From contig JAMOSG010000009.1 of the NCBI GenBank assembly GCA_027063225.1, forward strand, positions 1 through 56,515: a stretch of 56,515 nt of DNA, read 5' to 3'. The notes under the pieces were generated by a model that did not search any database, had not been told where the DNA came from, and worked only from the letters and a program-made list of their open reading frames with translations. Shown here one piece after another: positions 27,451 through 37,106 of the stretch; within the stretch, counting starts at the first letter, position 1; each line of letters opens with the position of its first letter. Position numbers and translations under genes: made by a program. The stretch is from Helicobacteraceae bacterium (lineage in GTDB: Bacteria > Campylobacterota > Campylobacteria > Campylobacterales > Sulfurimonadaceae).

Positions 27451-28189
27451 CTTTTGGTGCTGGGTTTACCACTTTTACAATTAAAATAGAAAGACCATAT
27501 AAAATAATTAACGGCCCAGCCATAAGAAGTTGCGTTAAAACATCTGGTGGTGTTAAAAGGGCTGCTACTATAAAAATAATAACAATTGCATATTTAAAAA
27601 ATGCTGCCATCTGTTTGTCATTTACAAGCCCTAAAAGTGCTAAAAAGTAAGCAAAAATTGGCAGTTCAAATGCAAGTCCAAAACCAAACATAATTTTTGT
27701 AAAAAAACCTACATAATCTTCTATGTTAATAAGTGGTGTAAATTTAAAACTACCAAAAGTGATAAGGAAGTCAAATCCAAAAGGGGTAACTACATAGTAA
27801 GCGAATAAAATTCCAACTACAAACATTGTTGTTCCACCAACAATGAAAGGGAGAATCATCTTTTTTTCATGTGCATATAAACCAGGAGCAATAAACATCC
27901 AAATTTGAGACAATATAATAGGTACAGAAGCTACAATAGCAGCAAAAAATGAAACTTTCAATGCTACAAAAAATGCCCCACCAACTTGACTTGTTGTTAC
28001 CATTCCATCTGCTGCATGAACAGATTTTTTACCAACCTCTGCCAAAGCAATATTAAGTGGTTCGACCATCCAGTTTAAAAGTGGTTCATGAAAATAAAAC
28101 ATTACAAAAAACATTACAATCAAAGAACCAACAGAGATAGCAAGACGCTTTCTTAGCTCTATTAGGTGTGGACGTAAATCATCAAACAT
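27422..28189 (-). CDS. tatC: Sec-independent translocase subunit TatC
   Basis: The six-helix core of the twin-arginine translocase, which exports folded proteins such as cofactor-containing redox enzymes. The N-terminal HLIELRKRL (about 6-14) is the signature that recognises the RR signal. The periplasmic loop contains FIAPGLYAHEK and the C-terminus is acidic (DEDEQEDEE). Length 255 is normal. It shares 1 nt with the tatB stop. Confidence 0.96.
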   Translation of the reverse strand: MFDDLRPHLIELRKRLAISVGSLIVMFFVMFYFHEPLLNWMVEPLNIALAEVGKKSVHAADGMVTTSQVGGAFFVALKVSFFAAIVASVPIILSQIWMFIAPGLYAHEKKMILPFIVGGTTMFVVGILFAYYVVTPFGFDFLITFGSFKFTPLINIEDYVGFFTKIMFGFGLAFELPIFAYFLALLGLVNDKQMAAFFKYAIVIIFIVAALLTPPDVLTQLLMAGPLIILYGLSILIVKVVNPAPKDEDEQEDEE

Positions 28190-28551
28190 TAGGCTTTACT
28201 CTCCTCTTTTTTAAAAGTTACTCTCTCTTGTTGAGACTGATTTTCTTGTTGTAATTGATTAGTTTTTTTTGTATCATCTAAAAAATCATCTATATGAGAA
28301 TCAAGATTTGTTAATTGTGCAGTTGAAGATGAAACTTTATTTAACTCCTCTTTATAAGCAAGTGCTTCTTGTTTAATTTCAGAGACATGCATCTCCTCTT
28401 CAATTGTATTTTTTACATCACTTACTGTTCTTTTCATATCTCTAAAAAACTTTGCTATATCTACCATTGCAGTTGGCAGTTTATCTGGTCCTAAAAAGAG
28501 AATTGCTATAACGATTATTATTAAAATTTCAGAAAATCCCATTCCAAACAT
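28189..28551 (-). CDS. tatB: Sec-independent translocase subunit TatB
   Basis: A single N-terminal membrane helix (about 6-21) is followed by the hinge FLGPDKLP, an amphipathic helix (about 30-50) and a polar tail of about 60 residues. FGMGFSEILIIIVIAIL is typical of TatB rather than the shorter TatA, and the length of 120 residues agrees. It binds signal peptides together with TatC, whose gene follows directly. Confidence 0.92.
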   Translation of the reverse strand: MFGMGFSEILIIIVIAILFLGPDKLPTAMVDIAKFFRDMKRTVSDVKNTIEEEMHVSEIKQEALAYKEELNKVSSSTAQLTNLDSHIDDFLDDTKKTNQLQQENQSQQERVTFKKEESKA

Positions 28552-28600
28552 TATAAGTACCTTTTATATTTAAGTAAGAACTATTTTAGCAAATAAATGC

Positions 28601-29266
28601 TTAATACTCAATTTTCATATAGCCTGTTTCAGGCTCAATAACTATAGTTATAGATTTATTATTTTTTGAGGTAAGTTTTATATTACAAGGAGAGCTAATT
28701 AACATAAAATCATCATCTTTTTTATAAGGGTGTGTCAGTTTATTTGGATCATTCTGCAAAGGTCTTCCTAAATAATCAAAACTGATTCTACTATAACGAC
28801 AACCTCCACTTAATTTGTATTTTTTAATATTATAAGTTTTACCAATGTTTAATCTTTCCATACCCCTAAATTCTTTTTTTCGAATATCTATTTTATTTTT
28901 CTCTGAACCACTAGAAGTATGACCACCTGTCATAAGTTGATTATGATTTTCAGGATTTTTCGCAATATTAGCTACTTTAATATTCGTATGGGAATCTTCC
29001 TTATTACAAATTGTATAAGAAAGTTCATTATTTGATCTACTCCCTTTATAAAACTTCAATCTCCATCTATTTTGATACCACTCGTTATTTACAGTATATG
29101 TATCTCCTCTCATTGCGAGTTGTTGCACATAACGTAAATCACCAATAAGTTGTCTTGCAGCAAGTTCAAGGTTATTTTGCCTATTTTGTGGAACTATATA
29201 AACTGTTAAAATACCAATAACTACTAAAACAAAAATAAGCTCTATAAGAGTAAATGCAAAACGCAT
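28601..29266 (-). CDS. Type II pseudopilin-like protein
   Basis: The N-terminus MRFAFTLIELIFVLVVIGIL carries a prepilin peptidase motif. The residue before the cleavage point is Ala rather than Gly, which occurs in Campylobacterota pseudopilins such as the competence protein CtsG. Glu at mature position 5 is present. After the hydrophobic helix comes a soluble domain with cysteines in YTICNKE, GGCRYSR and SPCNIK that could form disulfides. At 221 residues it may belong to a transformation or secretion pilus, but no other pilus gene is near. dprA in the window supports natural competence. Confidence 0.78.
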   Translation of the reverse strand: MRFAFTLIELIFVLVVIGILTVYIVPQNRQNNLELAARQLIGDLRYVQQLAMRGDTYTVNNEWYQNRWRLKFYKGSRSNNELSYTICNKEDSHTNIKVANIAKNPENHNQLMTGGHTSSGSEKNKIDIRKKEFRGMERLNIGKTYNIKKYKLSGGCRYSRISFDYLGRPLQNDPNKLTHPYKKDDDFMLISSPCNIKLTSKNNKSITIVIEPETGYMKIEY

Positions 29267-29335
29267 ATAAAATGCCTTAATTTTTTTACTTAAAGTATAG
29301 TTAGAAAGTTGTTAAAAGGAGGTAAAGAGAAAGGG

Positions 29336-29359
29336 TGTAGAGAGAAAATTCTCTCTACA
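29336..29359 (-). terminator. Hairpin after aclA
   Basis: A near-complete palindrome pairs TGTAGAGAGA (29336-29345) with TCTCTCTACA (29350-29359) around a 4-nt loop, 15 nt after the aclA stop. The following minus-strand bases are pyrimidine-rich but not a pure T run, so efficiency is uncertain. Confidence 0.6.
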
Positions 29360-29373
29360 AAAAAGAAGAAAAA

Positions 29374-31194
29374 TTATTTTTCGATTTTTTCAGCTTTTTT
29401 TACATCGTAAAGGATATCATCCATTGGATGGCGATACATTGGCATTGCAAGACGTTTTTCATCAAGTACGTGACCAATAAAACCAATTGAACGACCTACG
29501 ATAAAGAATGCGTTAAGTGTACCACTTGAGATAAACTCATTGATCTCTTCTTCAGAGTATCCAAGAGCTCTCCACATATCTACCATTAAGATACCAATAG
29601 TACCATCAACGTTAAGAATAAGGTTCTCTTTTTTACTTGTTGTAAGAGCTTCTACAGTTCTTGCATAGTCAAGTAGTGGAGTTGCAGGGAAGTTTTCTGC
29701 TGCATAATCCATTAAACCTTTAACACGAAGGTCTGGGTTTTTAAGAGATTTAATACGGTGACCGATACCTGGAATTGGCACACCTTGTTTTTTCATATAC
29801 GCTAAGAACTCTTTAGGAGTTAGGTTGTTATCATCAGCATATTTGAAATATTCAGCAGCACCATCAATAGCACCACCAAAACGTGGACCAATTGTTAAAA
29901 GACCAGTTACAAGTGATTCAACAACACTTTTTCCAGCACGTGCAGTTACTTTAGCATTGTGAGCACCAGATACCGCTGGACCATGATCAGCAACAGTTTT
30001 GATTACAGTTTCAATAAAGTCTGTAGCCCATTTTGGATATTGTTTTTTGAACCATAGTAAAGAGATAACATCACCAATACCTTTACCTGTACTTGGAAGT
30101 GCAACGCTAGAGATTGGGAAACCTGCATATGTTGCTTCTTCACCACGATCATCAGAGATTGTACAAATAAACTGTTTTGGACGACGTACTTTTGGTACGA
30201 TGTTAATTTCTGGCTCAGCAATTTCAGAGATTGTTCCATCAGCTTTTAAAGACTCATATACTTCTTTGATTTTTGCCGGAAGATCATTGAAAGTTGCTGG
30301 TACATGAATACCTGCTTCTGCCATAGCTTTGTTTTTAGCTTCTGCAGTCTCAGCATCACCATTTGCAGATGCACCTGCGTGACCAAACTGAACACCACTG
30401 CTATAATGTTTAGCGATTGTACCAATACACCATGCAATAATTGGCTTAGTAATTTTACCAGATTTAACTGCTTCGATTACTTTATACTCTTCAGTACCAC
30501 CAACTTCACCAAGTAAAATCATATATTTTACTTCTGGGTTATCTTGCATACGAAGAAGGTTGTCAATAAATACTGAACCAACAAATCTATCTCCACCAAT
30601 TGCAACACCCTCTGCAATACCATCAGCATTGATAGCGATGATGTTAGAAAGCTCATTGAAAAGTCCACCAGAACGAGTTACAAGACCACAAGAACCTGCA
30701 CGGTGAAGTTTAGAGTTGATGATATTTTCAATAGTACCACCGATATTTGCAATTTTAAATGCACCTGGAGCAATAGCACCAACAGTTGCTGGACCAATTA
30801 CAGTTACGTTTAATTCACGTGCATATGCATTCATACCACGAGCAAGTCTTTCAGGAATACCCTCTGCAGTAATCATGATAGTTTTGAAACCACCAAGGTT
30901 AAGAGCTTCCATTGTTACATCGTAAGCAGTTCTAAAAGATGCAAAGTTTAAAAGTACATCAGCTTGTGGCTGAGCAGCTTTTGCTTCTGTAGTACTTTTA
31001 TACAGTGGGATCATAATCTCATCAGCACCCCAGAAGAATTTTTCAAATTTATTTCCACTTGTAGGAGCAACGATTGCTGCAACAGATGGAGTTTCTCTTT
31101 TAATTGTGTAATCATAATCAAGCATTCTTTGGATAGCTGTTTTGTTGTTGTTCCAAAAAATTGCTTGTGTATCTTTAGTAAATAATTGTGCCAT
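29374..31194 (-). CDS. aclA: ATP-citrate lyase alpha subunit
   Basis: Together with AclB it cleaves citrate with ATP and CoA into acetyl-CoA and oxaloacetate, the key step of the reductive TCA cycle. The N-terminal half is succinyl-CoA synthetase alpha-like, with the CoA-binding NIGGTIENI and the phospho-His H272 in FGHAGAS. The C-terminal half is citrate synthase-like, with AVSGAHNAKV, the catalytic IPGIGHRIKS and PDLRVKGL. Length 606 fits the large subunit of Chlorobium-type enzymes. It starts 9 nt after aclB. Its presence marks autotrophic carbon fixation. Confidence 0.96.
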   Translation of the reverse strand: MAQLFTKDTQAIFWNNNKTAIQRMLDYDYTIKRETPSVAAIVAPTSGNKFEKFFWGADEIMIPLYKSTTEAKAAQPQADVLLNFASFRTAYDVTMEALNLGGFKTIMITAEGIPERLARGMNAYARELNVTVIGPATVGAIAPGAFKIANIGGTIENIINSKLHRAGSCGLVTRSGGLFNELSNIIAINADGIAEGVAIGGDRFVGSVFIDNLLRMQDNPEVKYMILLGEVGGTEEYKVIEAVKSGKITKPIIAWCIGTIAKHYSSGVQFGHAGASANGDAETAEAKNKAMAEAGIHVPATFNDLPAKIKEVYESLKADGTISEIAEPEINIVPKVRRPKQFICTISDDRGEEATYAGFPISSVALPSTGKGIGDVISLLWFKKQYPKWATDFIETVIKTVADHGPAVSGAHNAKVTARAGKSVVESLVTGLLTIGPRFGGAIDGAAEYFKYADDNNLTPKEFLAYMKKQGVPIPGIGHRIKSLKNPDLRVKGLMDYAAENFPATPLLDYARTVEALTTSKKENLILNVDGTIGILMVDMWRALGYSEEEINEFISSGTLNAFFIVGRSIGFIGHVLDEKRLAMPMYRHPMDDILYDVKKAEKIEK

Positions 31195-31203
31195 CTTTTC
31201 TCC

Positions 31204-32541
31204 TTACTTTTCTAATGCCATACGCACGATATCTGTAACGTGTGTTTCTGGTCCATAAACTTCAATGTCAAGACCAAGTCTGTCTGCAGCTTCTTTAATA
31301 TCTTTAAGACCTTTTTCATAGTTTGGTCCACCACGACGAACGTAGATTTTAATACCAACCTCTTTCATTTTATCTGCATACTCTTCAAATGCTTGAATAA
31401 TACCAGTAAATGTTTTTGCAACATCAGTAAAGTTTGCAATAGCACCACCGATAATTAAGATTTTATCACGACCTTGAGCATCTTTTTCTCTTGTCATAAG
31501 ATCTAAAAGAGTTTCAGCGTAGAATTTTGTTTCACCAGTAGTTGGACCACCAGAGTACTCACCATAGTTAGCAAGATCTTCAATACCTGCCATATCTGCG
31601 ATAGTATCTGCATAAACAACAGAAGCACCCCCACCAGCAACCATAGTCCAGATTCTAGCTTCAGGTTTTAGTAGAGTAAGTTTTAAAGATGCACCAGTTT
31701 TAGCATCAGCCTCTTCAACAGCTAATACTTCTGGAGATTTCTCTTCCATACCAAATGCAGTAGGGAATTCAACATCGCCCCACTCTTCTACCATCATGAA
31801 ACCAGCAGTATCATCTAGTTTTGCAACCATATCAAGAAGTTCAATTTTATTACCTTGCATTACAAATGGATTAATTTCAAGGTATGCGAAGTTAAGTTCA
31901 CGGTATGCTTTGAAAAAACCGATTGCAAATTTTGCAAAGTTTTCTTTATCTTCATCTTTAACATCTGCAGGTACGTTTGCTTTGATTTTTTCAGCAATTT
32001 CCTCTTCAGTTGCAGTAATTGGGAATTTTACTTCAGTAACTTTTTCATCCCAACCCTCTTCAACTTCCATACCACCTTCTGCTGACATATAAAGAACATC
32101 TTCATCACCAACAACAGTAGCAGAAATATAGTACTCTTCAGATTGATCGTGTGGAGTAAATGGCTCAACTACGAAGTGAGTAAGCATATCTACTTTTGGC
32201 TCACCTGTTGGAGTGTCACCATCAAATGAAAAATAAACTTCTTGCTCTTTTGAAGATTTTTCATCAATCCAAGCAGCAGCTTTTTCTAATGTAACATCAC
32301 CTGGTTTTTGATCTTTAAAAAGAACAAGCCCGTTTTTACCACGCTTACCAAATAGCATATCTGGTTTTGCAACTAATGCTTTTTCATTTAACCAAGACTT
32401 CTCTTTTGCAAGTTCTTTAAGTTCTGATCCATTTTGAACCAGTACTGTTTCATATGCATAAGTAAAATCTGGAAAATATTTATCCCAATGTCTTGCTAAG
32501 ATAGACTTAGCATCATATTCGCGTATCGCTTTTTGAGCCAT
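31204..32541 (-). CDS. aclB: ATP-citrate lyase beta subunit
   Basis: The ATP-grasp/succinyl-CoA synthetase beta-like subunit of ATP-citrate lyase, 445 residues. The N-terminal half contains the ATP-grasp fold (AKPDMLFGKRGKNGLV, VEPFTPHDQSEEYYIS, YLEINPFVM). The C-terminal half contains AGGGASVVYADTI, YSGGPTTGETKFYAETLL and RRGGPNYEKGL, which form the citrate/CoA-ligase domain. It precedes aclA in a two-gene operon. Confidence 0.95.
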   Translation of the reverse strand: MAQKAIREYDAKSILARHWDKYFPDFTYAYETVLVQNGSELKELAKEKSWLNEKALVAKPDMLFGKRGKNGLVLFKDQKPGDVTLEKAAAWIDEKSSKEQEVYFSFDGDTPTGEPKVDMLTHFVVEPFTPHDQSEEYYISATVVGDEDVLYMSAEGGMEVEEGWDEKVTEVKFPITATEEEIAEKIKANVPADVKDEDKENFAKFAIGFFKAYRELNFAYLEINPFVMQGNKIELLDMVAKLDDTAGFMMVEEWGDVEFPTAFGMEEKSPEVLAVEEADAKTGASLKLTLLKPEARIWTMVAGGGASVVYADTIADMAGIEDLANYGEYSGGPTTGETKFYAETLLDLMTREKDAQGRDKILIIGGAIANFTDVAKTFTGIIQAFEEYADKMKEVGIKIYVRRGGPNYEKGLKDIKEAADRLGLDIEVYGPETHVTDIVRMALEK

Positions 32542-32571
32542 AGAAACTCCCTATTTTGATATTTAGCCATT

Positions 32572-32580
32572 ATCTTACCA
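32572..32580 (-). promoter_or_regulatory. Possible extended -10 of aclBA
   Basis: On the minus strand, TGGTAAGAT reads from 32580 to 32572, an extended -10 about 30 nt before the aclB ATG, followed by GGGAG as ribosome site. The -35 is poor, so this is tentative. Confidence 0.33.
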
Positions 32581-32618
32581 TAGAATTATTTAGGAAACTT
32601 TATGAATGAAAGAAATCT

Positions 32619-33824
32619 CTACTTTGTGCTTTTAATTTTGTTTAATTTTGTAACATATCCCCTATAAAGCACAATATCTTTGTAACGAACTGTTACATAA
32701 TCTTTTTTATTAAACTCTTTTGTATTTTTTAGAGGAGTCAATTTATACTCTTGACACTTAGCTATATTATAAAATTTTAAACGTTGCATCATTTTTTTCT
32801 CTGTTGTTATACAGTTTATATTTCGAGATTTTAAGTTTCTAGCTAACTCTTTGGCAATATCAAAATTATATATAAAATTATTTTTAGGCTTATCTAAAAA
32901 TGGATAAAGCTCTTTATTTAAAAGTAATACAAAAGAGTTTAAAACTAAAAAACTAAAAGCAAAGAAAAAAGCTATTTTATATTTTAAACGAAATTCTTTT
33001 ACACGTAATCTATATACTTTTTCAAAATTTTCTGCAGCTAAAAATAGTGCCATAATAAGATATGGTGCAATATTTTCTACACCTAAACTTTGTCTAAAAG
33101 AGAGTAAAAGAGCATAAATTAAAGTGATACTCGCAATAAACCATACAATATCTACTTTTTTCAAAAGATAACGTCTATAGAGTACATAAAAAAGATATAT
33201 AAAAATAAATGGAGTAAAAACTGCACTATAAAGTGCCAAAACATCTAAAAAATGTCCACTTGGTACACCTTTAATATTTAAACCATAAACTAATGTTGCT
33301 GCAACTAAAAAACTAAAACTATAAAAAAAGAGATAATAATTTTTCTTAAAAAAAGAGTAAAAACTAAGTGCTAAAAACAAATATATAAAATTTGCATCTG
33401 CTACAAAGTAGAAAGGAAATAACACAAAAATAGCTTTTTCTTTAAACTTTTGATAACTAAAAATAAAAAATAAAAGTCCAAAAATAATAAACCCTGCACT
33501 ATTCACAACTAAAGCAGAACTAATAACACCTGGAAGCAGTAAAAAAATAACAACAAGCCAAACTCTATCTTTTTCATATTTTAAATACTCTTTTGAAATC
33601 AAATAAACCAATACCGTACTTAACTCATGAAGTAAAATCATAGGCAAACGTAAAACAAAATCGTTATGACCAAAATATTCTAAAAAAAAATTTACAAAAA
33701 TATATATAAATGAATTGGAATGTTGCAATGCCTCCACCTCTTCATAAGAGATGCAAAGGCGAGAAGTTTCAAAAAAAAGGAGCGTCGTATCTAATATAAG
33801 AAAAAGAAAAACAAGTATATTCAT
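32619..33824 (-). CDS. Multi-pass membrane protein, GT-C glycosyltransferase-like
   Basis: A 401-residue protein with roughly nine to ten hydrophobic helices up to residue 320, then a soluble C-terminal segment rich in Lys and Arg. The first loop (about residues 24-60) contains YEEVEALQHSN and FGHNDFVLRLPMILLHELS. This acidic loop followed by an R-x-P helix resembles ArnT/PMT-type lipid-linked sugar transferases. I cannot name the substrate. Its start overlaps the trpG/pabA stop by 4 nt (ATGA). No terminator is evident before aclB, 77 nt downstream. Confidence 0.6.
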   Translation of the reverse strand: MNILVFLFLILDTTLLFFETSRLCISYEEVEALQHSNSFIYIFVNFFLEYFGHNDFVLRLPMILLHELSTVLVYLISKEYLKYEKDRVWLVVIFLLLPGVISSALVVNSAGFIIFGLLFFIFSYQKFKEKAIFVLFPFYFVADANFIYLFLALSFYSFFKKNYYLFFYSFSFLVAATLVYGLNIKGVPSGHFLDVLALYSAVFTPFIFIYLFYVLYRRYLLKKVDIVWFIASITLIYALLLSFRQSLGVENIAPYLIMALFLAAENFEKVYRLRVKEFRLKYKIAFFFAFSFLVLNSFVLLLNKELYPFLDKPKNNFIYNFDIAKELARNLKSRNINCITTEKKMMQRLKFYNIAKCQEYKLTPLKNTKEFNKKDYVTVRYKDIVLYRGYVTKLNKIKSTK

Positions 33825-34390
33825 AGTTTCAAGAAGTTATCAATTATCTCATGTCCATATTCACTCATAATAGATTCAGGATGAAACTGTACTCCATAAA
33901 TCTCTTTATTTTTTACTTTTAATGCCATTATTTCGTTATCGTCTGTACTATAAGCAAGTGGTTCTATTACATCTGAAAGAGTATTTTTATCAACCACTAA
34001 AGAGTGATAACGTGTCGCTCTAAAAACCTCTGGAAGATCCTTAAAAATTGCACTATCTTTTGTTGTTTCAACCATAGAAGTTTTACCATGCATCATATTT
34101 TTTGCACGAACAACATCACCCCCAAAAACTTGTGCAATACTTTGATGCCCTAAACAAATTCCAAAAATTGGAAGTTTATCTTGAAAATACTCAATAGTCT
34201 CAAGTGTAATCCCTGCTTCATTTGGTGTTGCAGGACCAGGAGAGATAATGATTTTTTCAGGGTTAAGCTTTTCAATCTCCTCCACACTCATTTCATCATT
34301 ACGAATAACTTTTAAATCTGCTCCAAGTTCACGACAGTATTGAACAATATTGTATGTAAAACTATCGTAATTATCTATCATTAAAATCAT
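33821..34390 (-). CDS. Anthranilate/aminodeoxychorismate synthase glutaminase subunit
   Basis: A class I glutamine amidotransferase of 189 residues. The catalytic triad is visible as Cys in FGICLGHQSIAQ (about residue 79) and His/Glu in VQFHPESIMSE. The N-terminal MIDNYDSFTYNIVQYCRELG and ISPGPATPNEAG are specific to TrpG/PabA. Without the partner synthase (TrpE or PabB) next to it, the choice between tryptophan and folate synthesis, or use in both, cannot be made. It is followed by the overlapping GT-C-like gene. Confidence 0.93.
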   Translation of the reverse strand: MILMIDNYDSFTYNIVQYCRELGADLKVIRNDEMSVEEIEKLNPEKIIISPGPATPNEAGITLETIEYFQDKLPIFGICLGHQSIAQVFGGDVVRAKNMMHGKTSMVETTKDSAIFKDLPEVFRATRYHSLVVDKNTLSDVIEPLAYSTDDNEIMALKVKNKEIYGVQFHPESIMSEYGHEIIDNFLKL

Positions 34391-34443
34391 TACTCTTTAT
34401 TTCCTCTTTTTAGGTTTCTAAATCAAATTATATCATTTTCTTA

Positions 34444-35499
34444 TTACTGCATAATAAAAAGTGCTAACTCATCAGCAAGTAAAAAGTTTTCATTAAAAAG
34501 TTTTCCCTCTTTTTGTAAAAGTTTTCCTTCTGATAGCAAAATATTTGCATACTCCTGTTGTTTTAAAGATAACAGTTTAAAATCAACTCCTACCAAAGAG
34601 CGTAATCCTAAAAATATTTTCTCTGTAACAATATCCTCTTCACTCAAAGTTTCCTCTTTAATCTCAAGAGGATTTTGAATATAATCTTCAATAGATGAAG
34701 TTGGATAAAAACGCTTATTTTTAAGCTTTCCAACTGCACCAGAACCAAGACCTATATACTCTTTATACTTCCAATATCCCAAATTATGTTTAGATTGATA
34801 CTGACCAAAATTACTTATCTCATATTGAGTGAAACCTTGCTCTTCAATAGCAGAAAAAAGCCACTTTGTTAACTCTAACTTTTCTTGTGACATTGTTGGC
34901 TTTTTTTCAAAAACTGTTCCCTCTTCTATTGTTAAAGCATAAGCACTTATATGGTTAATTGGCAAAGAAAATGCTTCAAAAATATCTTTACGTAGAAGCT
35001 CTTTTGTATCCCCTTGTGTTGCATAAATCAAATCAAGTGAGATATTCTTAAAACCTACTTTTTGAGCATTAATTATAGCTGTTTTAGCTTCTTTAGCGTT
35101 ATGTGCACGGTTGAGTTTCTTTAACTTTTCACTATTAAAACTCTGCACTCCAAAACTCACTCTATTAACACCTAAAGCAAACATCCCTTCTAACCACTCT
35201 TGTGTGGCACTATTAGGATTTGCTTCTGTTGTTATCTCTATATCTTTTTTAAAATAAGGATTTAAAAGTTGAAACAATGGCTCATAAAGTTTTGGTGCAA
35301 CAGTAGATGGTGTTCCACCACCAATAAAAAGAGTCTCTATGGAGTTATTTTTTATGTTAAATCTTGAAAATTCAAACTTTAGTTGAATTAAAAGCTTTTG
35401 CATATACTCTTGTTTTAGATGAAACTTATCTACATAAGAGTTAAACGCACAGTAGTAACATTTGGAATCGCAAAAAGGAATATGTATATAAAGAAGCAT
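34444..35499 (-). CDS. hemW: HemW-type radical SAM protein
   Basis: This 351-residue protein starts with YIHIPFCDSKCYYCAF, the CxxxCxxC radical-SAM motif of HemW, and lacks the fourth cysteine of HemN. Downstream LFIGGGTPS, EANPNS and RVSFGVQSF are shared with the family. HemW binds haem and is thought to insert it into respiratory enzymes rather than oxidise coproporphyrinogen, and the true HemN is at 2435. It lies 22 nt before the MCP gene ends on the same strand. Confidence 0.9.
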   Translation of the reverse strand: MLLYIHIPFCDSKCYYCAFNSYVDKFHLKQEYMQKLLIQLKFEFSRFNIKNNSIETLFIGGGTPSTVAPKLYEPLFQLLNPYFKKDIEITTEANPNSATQEWLEGMFALGVNRVSFGVQSFNSEKLKKLNRAHNAKEAKTAIINAQKVGFKNISLDLIYATQGDTKELLRKDIFEAFSLPINHISAYALTIEEGTVFEKKPTMSQEKLELTKWLFSAIEEQGFTQYEISNFGQYQSKHNLGYWKYKEYIGLGSGAVGKLKNKRFYPTSSIEDYIQNPLEIKEETLSEEDIVTEKIFLGLRSLVGVDFKLLSLKQQEYANILLSEGKLLQKEGKLFNENFLLADELALFIMQ

Positions 35500-35521
35500 A
35501 AAATAGAACCTTATTTTGGTT

Positions 35522-36640
35522 CTATTTTGTAAGAGTGTTGAGTTTGTCTATAATCTCATCCATTTTTTCACTAATTTGATTTACTTCATCACTTACACTA
35601 TTAACTTCATTTGCATTTGAGTTAAGAGATTCTGAAGTATCTGAAATTGACTGAATTAGAACATTTGTAGTAGCAGCTGTTTCTGAAAGAGATTTTTGTG
35701 TACGCTCTGCAAGTTTTCTAACTTCATCTGCAACAACAGCGAATCCACGACCATGCTCACCTGCACGTGCAGCCTCAATAGCAGCATTTAAAGCAAGAAG
35801 GTTTGTTTGGTCTGCAATATCACCAATAGTTGCTAAAATATCTTTTGTTTCATTTGCATTTGCAACAAGTGTTTGAAGGTTTTCAACCATATCATTTTCT
35901 CTACTTGAAATCTCATGAATTCTCTCAACCGCTTGGTTAATCATATCTTTAAGTTCCATAATAGTTGTTTGAGCAACCTCTTCTATTGTTTCATTAAGAG
36001 CTTCTGAAGATTGTAAAATATGCTCTTGTGCTTCTTGGTTTTTACGTTCCATATCTTCAAGAGATTCACCAAGAGAGTTAATGTTGTTAAGTAAATCTGC
36101 CATTTTTGCTTCTACATTTACACTACTGCGAGATTTAAAGTTTCCATCTGCAAAGTTTTGAAGTGTAGAAATAGCAATATCTAAATTTTTCTCTGAAGAA
36201 TCTAACATATTGTTAAGGCTATTACGTAAAATATGAACATATGGTGTTTTAGAGTCACTCGAAATTCTACAAGAATAATGCCCTTTTGAGATTTTGTCCG
36301 CTAAAAGAACCATTTCACCTGCAACTCTTGTATCTTCAACAACCATATTTTCATAACTTTTTATAAAAGCATTTGTTTTTTTCTCAATAGGGTTTGTTAC
36401 ATTTTCGTTTAAAGCAACTTTATTTCTTTCAAAGTTTACAAGTTCAAACGCCTCATCTAAAATCTTTTCAACAGAAGAAGCAGAACCTCCACCTTGTTGT
36501 AGCTGCATTATCACAATCGTCACCACTAAAACAATAAAAGTTACACCAAGATGAACCATAGTTGAACTACTTAAAAGTAAAGCAGCAACAAGCCCAACAA
36601 AAAGAACTAAAACGATACTGATTTTTTGTATATTACTCAT
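35522..36640 (-). CDS. Methyl-accepting chemotaxis protein without sensor domain (CetA-like)
   Basis: A 372-residue receptor. Two adjacent N-terminal membrane helices (about 7-22 and 29-46) are separated by only a few residues, so there is no periplasmic ligand domain. A linker follows, then the signalling domain with the conserved hairpin tip [43 protein letters not shown] (about 266-308). Such receptors can take their signal from a separate PAS protein; the PAS gene 9 nt upstream fits the Campylobacter CetA/CetB energy-taxis pair. Methylation sites cannot be confirmed by eye. Confidence 0.85.
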   Translation of the reverse strand: MSNIQKISIVLVLFVGLVAALLLSSSTMVHLGVTFIVLVVTIVIMQLQQGGGSASSVEKILDEAFELVNFERNKVALNENVTNPIEKKTNAFIKSYENMVVEDTRVAGEMVLLADKISKGHYSCRISSDSKTPYVHILRNSLNNMLDSSEKNLDIAISTLQNFADGNFKSRSSVNVEAKMADLLNNINSLGESLEDMERKNQEAQEHILQSSEALNETIEEVAQTTIMELKDMINQAVERIHEISSRENDMVENLQTLVANANETKDILATIGDIADQTNLLALNAAIEAARAGEHGRGFAVVADEVRKLAERTQKSLSETAATTNVLIQSISDTSESLNSNANEVNSVSDEVNQISEKMDEIIDKLNTLTK

Positions 36641-36648
36641 ATTTTTTC

Positions 36649-37032
36649 CTAACTTAATGTTTTATAGAGTGCTTCAGCATCTCTAATCTCTTGATCTGAT
36701 GGACGTCTTCTACAAGAAAGATATGTTTTTGTATTTGTCGCTCTATCATGCATTGGATAAACTGTGGCAAATACCCAATAATACCCACCATCTTTTGTTT
36801 TATTTTTTACATAACCACTCCACACTTCCCCTCTTTGTACCGTACTCCAAAGGTCTTTAAAAGCGGCACGTGGCATATCTGGATGACGAACAACATTGTG
36901 AGGCTTCCCAACAAGTTCCTCTAACGTATAACCAGCAATTTTACAAAAATCATCATTGGCAAAAATAATTTTACCCTTTTCATCTGTTTGTGATACTAAA
37001 AAATCATCACTTTTTAATCTATACTCTTTCAT
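36649..37032 (-). CDS. Aer-type PAS domain protein (CetB-like)
   Basis: A 127-residue cytoplasmic protein made of one PAS domain. [21 protein letters not shown] is the PAS core. [14 protein letters not shown], followed by [17 protein letters not shown], is the pattern of the FAD-binding PAS of Aer and CetB. It would sense redox state and pass it to the neighbouring CetA-like receptor. The gene is first in a two-gene unit, with a -10 upstream. Confidence 0.85.
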   Translation of the reverse strand: MKEYRLKSDDFLVSQTDEKGKIIFANDDFCKIAGYTLEELVGKPHNVVRHPDMPRAAFKDLWSTVQRGEVWSGYVKNKTKDGGYYWVFATVYPMHDRATNTKTYLSCRRRPSDQEIRDAEALYKTLS

Positions 37033-37065
37033 ATGCTTTTTCCATTTTCAGTAGATTTTCACATT

Positions 37066-37103
37066 ATTATACTATAAAAATAATTAATAGAATATGATAT
37101 AAT
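37066..37103. promoter_or_regulatory. Divergent -10 elements for the PAS gene and the TPR gene
   Basis: Leftward, a minus-strand TATAAT (37071-37066) lies 34 nt before the PAS gene ATG at 37032. Rightward, TGATATAAT (37095-37103) is an extended -10 for the TPR gene. No strong -35 is visible for either in this AT-rich stretch. The rightward transcript would start at or just inside the octanucleotide repeat. Confidence 0.5.
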
Positions 37104-37106
37104 ACG

